The notes under the pieces were generated by a model. It did not search any database. It was not told the origin of the DNA and saw nothing but the letters and a program-made list of their open reading frames with translations. Shown one piece after another: positions 57,992 through 64,000 of a stretch of 64,000 nt of DNA. The stretch's first letter is position 1. Each line of letters begins with the position of its first letter. Source of the stretch: Adineta steineri (lineage: Eukaryota; Rotifera; Eurotatoria; Adinetida; Adinetidae). A program made the translations under genes and the position numbers. The stretch is from contig CAJNOI010000045.1 in NCBI GenBank assembly GCA_905250115.1, forward strand, positions 1 through 64,000. The letters run 5' to 3'.

Positions 57992-59005
57992 CATCGATCG
58001 TTAAGAATCATCAATTGTTCGTGTAGCTAATTCGCTGGTTGGAAACGACTACTATTTGGACATACAGGAAAATTAATCCATAGCCTATCATAAGTATTAA
58101 GCATAATACAATCAGAACTCACATTACGTATACTATCAATAGGATGAATAATCAACGGTGGATGTTCATAAAATTGTCAAAGAATTTTTTCATTTTTTTC
58201 TTCTAAATCTATCATTAACATGATCAGATATTTATCATTCACGATAAATAATCGCTCATAATACGTATTCCTGTAACTTGTTTCGAACAAAAGAGCGTCT
58301 AAGTTTTCTAAAGAGGCTATATTTGATTGTTTCATTTGTTGTTGAATAGAAAAATCCATAGTTGGAGGTGGTGGATAAATCAATTGGCTGATCAATGGAA
58401 TGAATTCTATCATACTTTCGAATAAGAAACATGTGAATGTACCAATAACAATATACGCTACATAACACGTGTAATCGTACGAAGCATAAAATGTTTGAAC
58501 ACCTGCTGCTAAAATGCTGGTATTTATGTGAATATGCGGTAAAGACATATTCATATGAGGGTCGATAACGATATCCAATTATGATACCGCATTTTTTAAT
58601 TCCCTTTTTATTGAATACCTCTGAATTTTCATTATACATTTGTTCAACCTGATTAATCTATGTTGATTTGTCAGACCTATGCATATATTCTGTTGAAGAA
58701 TTGATAACTTGTTTGACAATGCATTGTAATGTACGAATGCTGAACGATTGAAAATTATATGGATAACGTATTTGCCAATAAAATGGATCATTTGCAGCAA
58801 ATTTAACAAACACAACTATGTCCTCCGTGTCAATAGTTGGTTCTATAATACGATTGAAAATATTTAACAGTTTTCCATCTGAATGATGTCCATGAAGTAC
58901 TCGCGCTGTGTTTTTCATACTTTCATCGATTGCATTTTCACCCAGTTCAATTTGAACGTGCTCATGTGGAAGCAGAAGTGAATGAAAAAAATAATCTAGT
59001 GTCAA
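57992..59005 (-). pseudogene. Decayed gene, unknown protein, right-arm copy (3'-truncated)
   Basis: On the minus strand the frame starting near 59005 ends at a TAG (58660-58658), where the left arm reads TAT (Tyr). It resumes in the same frame at MYNENSEVFNKK. An insertion and frameshift near 58500-58560 move it to the frame of 58578-58177. That frame ends at a TGA where the left arm reads CGA. The 3' end is cut by the duplication boundary at 57992. Its disabling lesions differ from those in the left-arm copy. Confidence 0.75.
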
Positions 59006-59261
59006 TATACGCGCGAAATTCTTCCAGATTCATGGGAAAGAGATCCTTCCATGCATTATATAAGTGACTAGGGGATTGGAAAAACAATAGTCCAACAAAT
59101 GGTAACCACAAACTACCAAATATCTTTCGGATAGATGCTCAATGCGTATATCGAGCTTCTTTCAGATGTTGATTACGAATACGCAAGAATAATGATGAAC
59201 AAGACCACTGGGTTTTCATAGTTTTATTTCAAATCTTTTAATTTTTTCAACAAAGCATTAA

Positions 59262-59585
59262 CCCTTTAAGTACCAACGGGGCCTATAAGCCCCACTCTTT
59301 TAGAATTTGACATATTCTGAATAAATTACGAATGCGAAACAATATCGAAGTGAACTTGTCATTGTGGCATAGAGGGCATGTAGGTGCTTGTATTCGCGCG
59401 GTATTTATCATTTTAATAATCCTTTAAGTACCAGCGTACCGTAGGGGGTACGGGTATTGATCAAAAATGACTTCGAAAATTTTTTAAAAAGTTTCGATGG
59501 AAATATTCACAACATACAATATACATGTTAGAAATAAAGTCCTAACAAAGTTTCATCCATTGGCTGAGCTATGGTACTTAAAGGG
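59262..59585. mobile_element. piggyBac-like MITE, right-arm copy
   Basis: The same 324-bp element as 1804-2127 in inverted orientation, with TTAA at 59258-59261 and 59586-59589. It was present before the duplication. Confidence 0.85.
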
Positions 59586-59880
59586 TTAAAGAAAAGGAAG
59601 AAAAGTGAAAGAGACGTGGACTGACTCCATCATACAGAATGAATTGTATTTAATATTATTTATAACTGTCAACGTTTCGTAGCATCGTGTATGAATCATA
59701 TTTCAGTAGTTAATGCATTTACATCGACGCTATCGATTATATGCTTCAATGTTGTTATTTTTTTCTTTTCTTTTCTTTTTCATTTTCGAATAATTCTAAG
59801 CACATGAAAATTTTGATGAGCACATTTTAACATGTCCACATGTATTAGAAAGACGAAGTGTACTGTTAACTAAAAACCAT

Positions 59881-59938
59881 CTTGAGGGTGGGTGAGGGTG
59901 TCAATGAACACAAGATACTCACACCCATACGCTCGAGT
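59881..59938. repeat. Telomere-like hairpin element 26 (duplicate of element 1)
   Basis: CTTGAGGGTGGGTGAGGGTGTC at the left; CTCACACCCATACGCTCGAG at the right. Compared with its duplicate at 1452-1508, the loop is identical while several telomere-like units differ by single transitions. Confidence 0.85.
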
Positions 59939-61043
59939 TATTCTTTTTGTTACAAATTATTTTTTTTTGATCTTTAAATAAAATATTCAAATATTTCCTT
60001 TTATCTTTTTTGACACTTTTGTTTTTATTTTCTGAAATAATTGTCTCGAAGAGAATTTTTCTAAAACAATCAATTTCACTTTCAATTTTGATAAAAAAAA
60101 CTAAACAAAGAAACGAATTTTTTTCTTTTCAATTTTCGATAACGAAAAATTTTATTGAATTTGTTTCAAATTAAATCAAAAATAATTTTGAATAGGTTTC
60201 GTTTAATCAGAATTTATTGAAAATCATTAGAAAATATAATATTCAATATGCCAATAGTTCGACAAGTTTCTGGTGGAACATAATGAAAATAAATACGTAA
60301 AAATAGTGTAGAAAAAATAGTTAAAGGAAAGGAGTATATCAAGAAAAATGAGTGTACGCACTAATATAAATTGATGATGATGATGCGAAACATTTAAACG
60401 TATACTATTTTGGTGGACAAGATGAGTATTGAACAAATATATCGCCAAAAATGTCAGTATATAGATTTTTTTGATTCACATTGAATAAAAGTGAGAAAGA
60501 AAGAAATATCGAAGAAAATAAATTAGAAAAGTATTGTAACGACGTAATATAGGTAAAAGAAACACTACAAACTGAGTATTGTCAAGCATGTATGGAAGAA
60601 AATAATTGAAAAGTACATAATTAATAAGAATACATATGTTGATTACACATAGAATGGTAAAATATCCATAGATCGGTATAAAATATAATCAAATTTAATA
60701 CTAATATTATTAATGTATTTCTGGGTACGCAATATGTTTCTGTTGACCATCGAACTTGTCTTTTTTAATTAGCTCTGTACTTTATCCATTCTTATATATG
60801 GTATCATAAAATCATACAAATTCGTAAAGCTTCACAGGACTGAAAGTTCGTTCCATGATTTATTAGTTCAATACAAGCGAAAAATACAAACTTTCGTACT
60901 CATAAAATAAATAATTAAAAAAGAAAATGTCCTTTTTTGTTTCACCCTGTTTTTCAATTTCATAAAAGTGCTTACTGTGCATATGTAATACCTGAATTTA
61001 TAGTTGTTCCCTATCATTCTTTATTTTTTTACTTACGAAAGAA
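59939..61043. other. 5' flank of the membrane-protein gene (right arm)
   Basis: AT-rich, homologous to 342-1451. No supported gene; the open frame at 60227-60448 has hydrophobic runs but no counterpart that stays open in the left arm. Confidence 0.55.
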
Positions 61044-64000
61044 ATGTTATTTCTTTGCATCTGCCTTGTATTAATTTCGAATGTGAATGGTGTGCATTTT
61101 CTCGGTGGTACTATTACATGGCGCCCATTAAATGCATCAGCTACTGGATCACCTATAGCTATCGTTATTACTCAAACTTATTCGTGGACTTATACTGATA
61201 TGTCATGCAGTAATACTTTAATTGCTACGAACGGTGAGATTCCATCATATGCAGGAGTTTCTTCCGCTACACTTGCTTGTATAAGCAATTGTGGTACTGG
61301 TTCTGCTGGATATTCTCCTATCGGTGTTCTTCCTCGTTGCACTGATTTTTCGAATGTTGCTGATACTTCTATTGGACAACGTGTCGATACAGTTTATTTA
61401 AATGCAAATGATAATTTTACTGTAGCTTTTCAAAGTTCTGCTTGGCGTTCATTAACTACAGCTTCAAGTGCGGCTTGGTCAATCTCGACAACTATTAATA
61501 CAATGGTGAGACCTGATAATGGTCTCTATAATAATGCACCTGTAGCTACTATGATGTCTCCAATTAATATTCCTGTCAATCAACCAACAGTAATCAACGT
61601 TCCTGTGGCTGACGCTGATGGAGACACTCTTCGTTGTCGATGGTCAAAAAATACTAATGGAATTGACGAATGTGGAGATGTGTGTCCACCAGGTTCACTT
61701 CCAGCAGGTACAGTCATTTATCCTAACTGTACGATCATCATTACAGGTACTCATGTAGGAGATTGGTTTGCTATTACACTCATGGTTAGTTTCATAAGAT
61801 TTGTTTCTATGGTGGAACTAGTTTATTATATATACATAGGTAGAAGATTTTATTACTCCAACAAGTACAACTCCACTTAGTTCAGTACCTGTTCAGTTTC
61901 TGGTTCAAGTAGTTGCTGCACCGACGTGTACAACTCCACCTGACATTGTTGGTGTACCTACTGAAGAATCTTGTACAACTGTAATTGTTAATCAACCATA
62001 CACTTCACAAATATTTGCTATAGATAATTGTGCTCCATCTGTCACTATTCTTGATATTGCTACACTTTCGTTTGCTGGTATGATCAAAAGTGATCTTGGT
62101 AAACTCAATTCGACAGTTTATTACAAGAATTTAACCTGGACACCAACTAGTGCTCAACTTGGATATCAAGTTATGTGTGCAATGGCAATTGACAGGTTTT
62201 CAATCATAATAAATATAACAAAAAACAAATTTGTTCTCTTTTTTTCTCTAGTGCAAGCTCACAATCAGCTCAATATTGTTTTAAATTTTATGTAGCAACT
62301 ACATATGTATGTTCATGTCCTGGTGATATATGTATTACAACAACGACAACGACGTATGTTACTATTTCATTTCTTTTATATTTTGATTTATCTTATATAT
62401 ATATCTATTTTTTTCTAGGACATCAACATCTACTAGTAGGTAAGATAAGACTATTCATAAAATTTCTTACATTATATAAGAAAAACTTGTAATTCTAGTA
62501 CTTCTACATCATCCACTAGTACATCAACTACGTACGTTTTTTTATATGTTTAATAAAAAAAAATTATTTTAACATTATAGGTCAACAACGAGTACTACGT
62601 CAACGACGTAAGTTTTAAATTATATTGTCCTTATTGAAAAATCAATTCTTATTTCTTTTAGTTCGACAACATCAACAACGTCAACAACATCAACGACAAG
62701 TACTAGGTAAGAATTCTTGTTATTATTTTGATAATTAATATTAATTCATATATATTTTATTAGTACTACATCTACATCAACAACTAGTACTACAACAACA
62801 ACTACTACTACAACACGTTCGTATATAAAATAATTGATTAATAAAACAACAAAATATATTTTTATTTTAGCTGCACCTATTGATTGGCCAGTAATTGGAA
62901 GTATTATTGGTTTACTTGTTCTTGCTGCTTTAGCGTTAGCCACTTACTTTTGTTGTCGTTGTTGTTGGTTCGTTTGTTTTGAAATCAAAAATTATTGTTC
63001 TCTATATTATTATTTCTTCTTTTAGTTTACTTGGTGATAGATTATACGGTTTGAAAAAAGAAGGTGATATTGAACTGTATCATATTGAACGATGTATGGA
63101 TCCAGATTGTCCTTGGGCAAATCTATCGATATCATCTAATATTATTACGTCTCCTCCAAAACACTATTCTATTTATCAAATATCAGATGAAAGCAACTGT
63201 AGTAGCCCTATGTCCCCAACAATGTTATTATGTTCATTCAATAACACACCAGACTGTTTGATTGAAGATGCTGATGAAACGGATATGTTTGAACTTTCAA
63301 CTAATAGTTTTTCTCCAATGCTTGAAGAGCATAATCGACCTACATCAGTGTCTGCTGTATCTATTAAAAAAGTCAAACTTAGTGATCGAAAATCTGCTTT
63401 AGCTAATCCAGGAATCAAATCACCATCTCATATGGTAAACGGTGGAATAGATGATTTACCTATTATCAAATCAATAAATAGTGGAAATACAAAAAAATCA
63501 CAAATTAAATCTGCAATAAAACCAAGATTATTTAGCTCAAACATACATCCGCAAATAAACAAGATAGTTGATTCTGATGAAGAGATGCGTCCTAAGTCTA
63601 AAAGTACAGATAATGTAAGGATTACTCACGTAACTAATGTTATACCAAAACCATTGACTGATCAATCAACTGATGTTAAATCTACTTCTGTAGACAGTAA
63701 TGGAACAAATGATGAGCCATTTCGTTTATCTACTGATATAAAAAATGATAAAGTAAGTGTTCAACGTGTATCATCTGCTAAATTACCAAGAAAATCAAAT
63801 GAACTTCGTGCATCGCGAGTTGGTACAACTGGTTCTCCATTAGTTAAAACTAATGATGGTTTACGAAATTTAGTTCATGTCAATCGTATATCGACAGCAA
63901 AGAAACCGACTATAAGCTTAGAGAATGAAACAAATTCTGCCACATCAATTTCTCAATTGGCACAAAAAAGGACAAAACACAAAAATCCTAAAAAGAATGC
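61044..64000 (+). CDS. Mucin-like single-pass membrane protein with micro-exon-encoded stalk (3' partial)
   Basis: Exons by GT-AG and phase: 61044-61784, 61840-62195, 62252-62353, 62419-62439, 62499-62531, 62581-62607, 62662-62706, 62764-62816, 62871-62967, 63026 to beyond the edge. Signal peptide MLFLCICLVLISNVNG. The ectodomain of about 390 residues has N-glycosylation sites and Ig/cadherin-like beta-strand patterns (NVPVADADGDTLRCRW; QIFAIDNCAPSVTILD). A Thr/Ser-only stalk is encoded by exons 3-8, four of which are only 21-45 bp and bounded by phase-2 introns. The membrane helix is VIGSIIGLLVLAALALATYF followed by CCRCCW, a likely palmitoylation site. The cytosolic tail is long, Ser/Lys-rich and disordered. 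It is a surface protein; adhesion or sensing is a guess. The frame is open to the window end. A second copy starts at 341 on the minus strand. Confidence 0.85.

Larger units (their letters stand above)
57992..61384. repeat. Right arm of the inverted duplication
   Basis: This is the reverse complement of 1-3376, diverged by point changes and small indels. Its left boundary (57992) falls within codons equivalent to the Asn-Asp-Arg-Cys part of the decayed gene. To the left is unrelated AT-rich sequence, so this arm is the truncated derivative. Confidence 0.93.

Noticed and set aside
1452-59938. Telomere-like tracts as a true chromosome end
   Set aside because: The tracts are short, interspersed with genes and in inverted pairs; nothing suggests the window reaches a telomere.
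1-64000. CRISPR array, operons or bacterial-type promoters
   Set aside because: Short introns, metazoan domain architectures and repeat structure show a eukaryotic nuclear sequence; the regular repeats are hairpin pairs, not spacer arrays.
1-64000. tRNA or rRNA genes
   Set aside because: I looked for cloverleaf-like A/B boxes and conserved rRNA blocks by eye and saw none; a covariance-model scan would be decisive.

Overview
The window looks like nuclear DNA of a bdelloid rotifer (Adineta/Rotaria type). It is AT-rich, and most introns are 45-70 bp with GT-AG ends. It carries ADP-ribosyltransferase/TPR proteins, lineage-type GPCRs and an LDLa/EGF/7TM receptor. It also has many short tracts of a TGTGGG-like G-rich repeat, which I recall as the bdelloid telomere repeat. 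The species assignment is inference. All multi-exon models below were joined by hand from GT-AG sites with reading-frame checks; none has transcript support.

Layout. 1-3.4 kb: left arm of a >3.3 kb inverted duplication whose partner is at 58.0-61.4 kb. Each arm carries the 5' end of a mucin-like membrane protein gene and a decayed second gene. 4.4-24.4 kb: four paralogous six- or five-exon genes (5299-7916 +, 10277-14241 -, 15812-18111 +, 19709-24431 +). They share an N-terminal B-box-like zinc finger and coiled coil but end in different modules: MYND finger, ART+TPR, beta-propeller, and ART+propeller. 27.2-33.9 kb: an 18-exon ZNFX1 orthologue (SF1 RNA helicase, NF-X1 fingers, RZ finger), whose exons sum to exactly 1834 codons. 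34.3-49.1 kb: a rhodopsin-like GPCR, an NHL-repeat fragment, a broken 7TM gene, a partial membrane protein, a truncated CUL1-like pseudogene, an intronless 1600-residue LDLa/EGF/7TM receptor, and the 3' end of another GPCR cut by an assembly gap. 49.4-53.2 kb: a fifth ART gene lacking the zinc-finger exons. 53.2-57.3 kb: transposon debris and an unrecognised gene. 61.0-64.0 kb: the mucin-like membrane protein gene, running off the right edge.

Two systems stand out. (1) A TRIM-like modular family, with one sensor-like front end on several effector tails. Its ART catalytic residues are intact in one member and substituted in two others. (2) About 25 short dispersed elements in which two arms of telomere-like G/C-strand repeats face each other around a variable loop. 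They sit in introns, between genes and at the broken ends of gene fragments, and both 100-N assembly gaps lie at or near one.

Mobile DNA is plentiful but non-autonomous: TTAA-flanked piggyBac-like MITEs (three loci plus a duplicate), one hAT-like MITE with an 8-bp target duplication, and several foldback elements.
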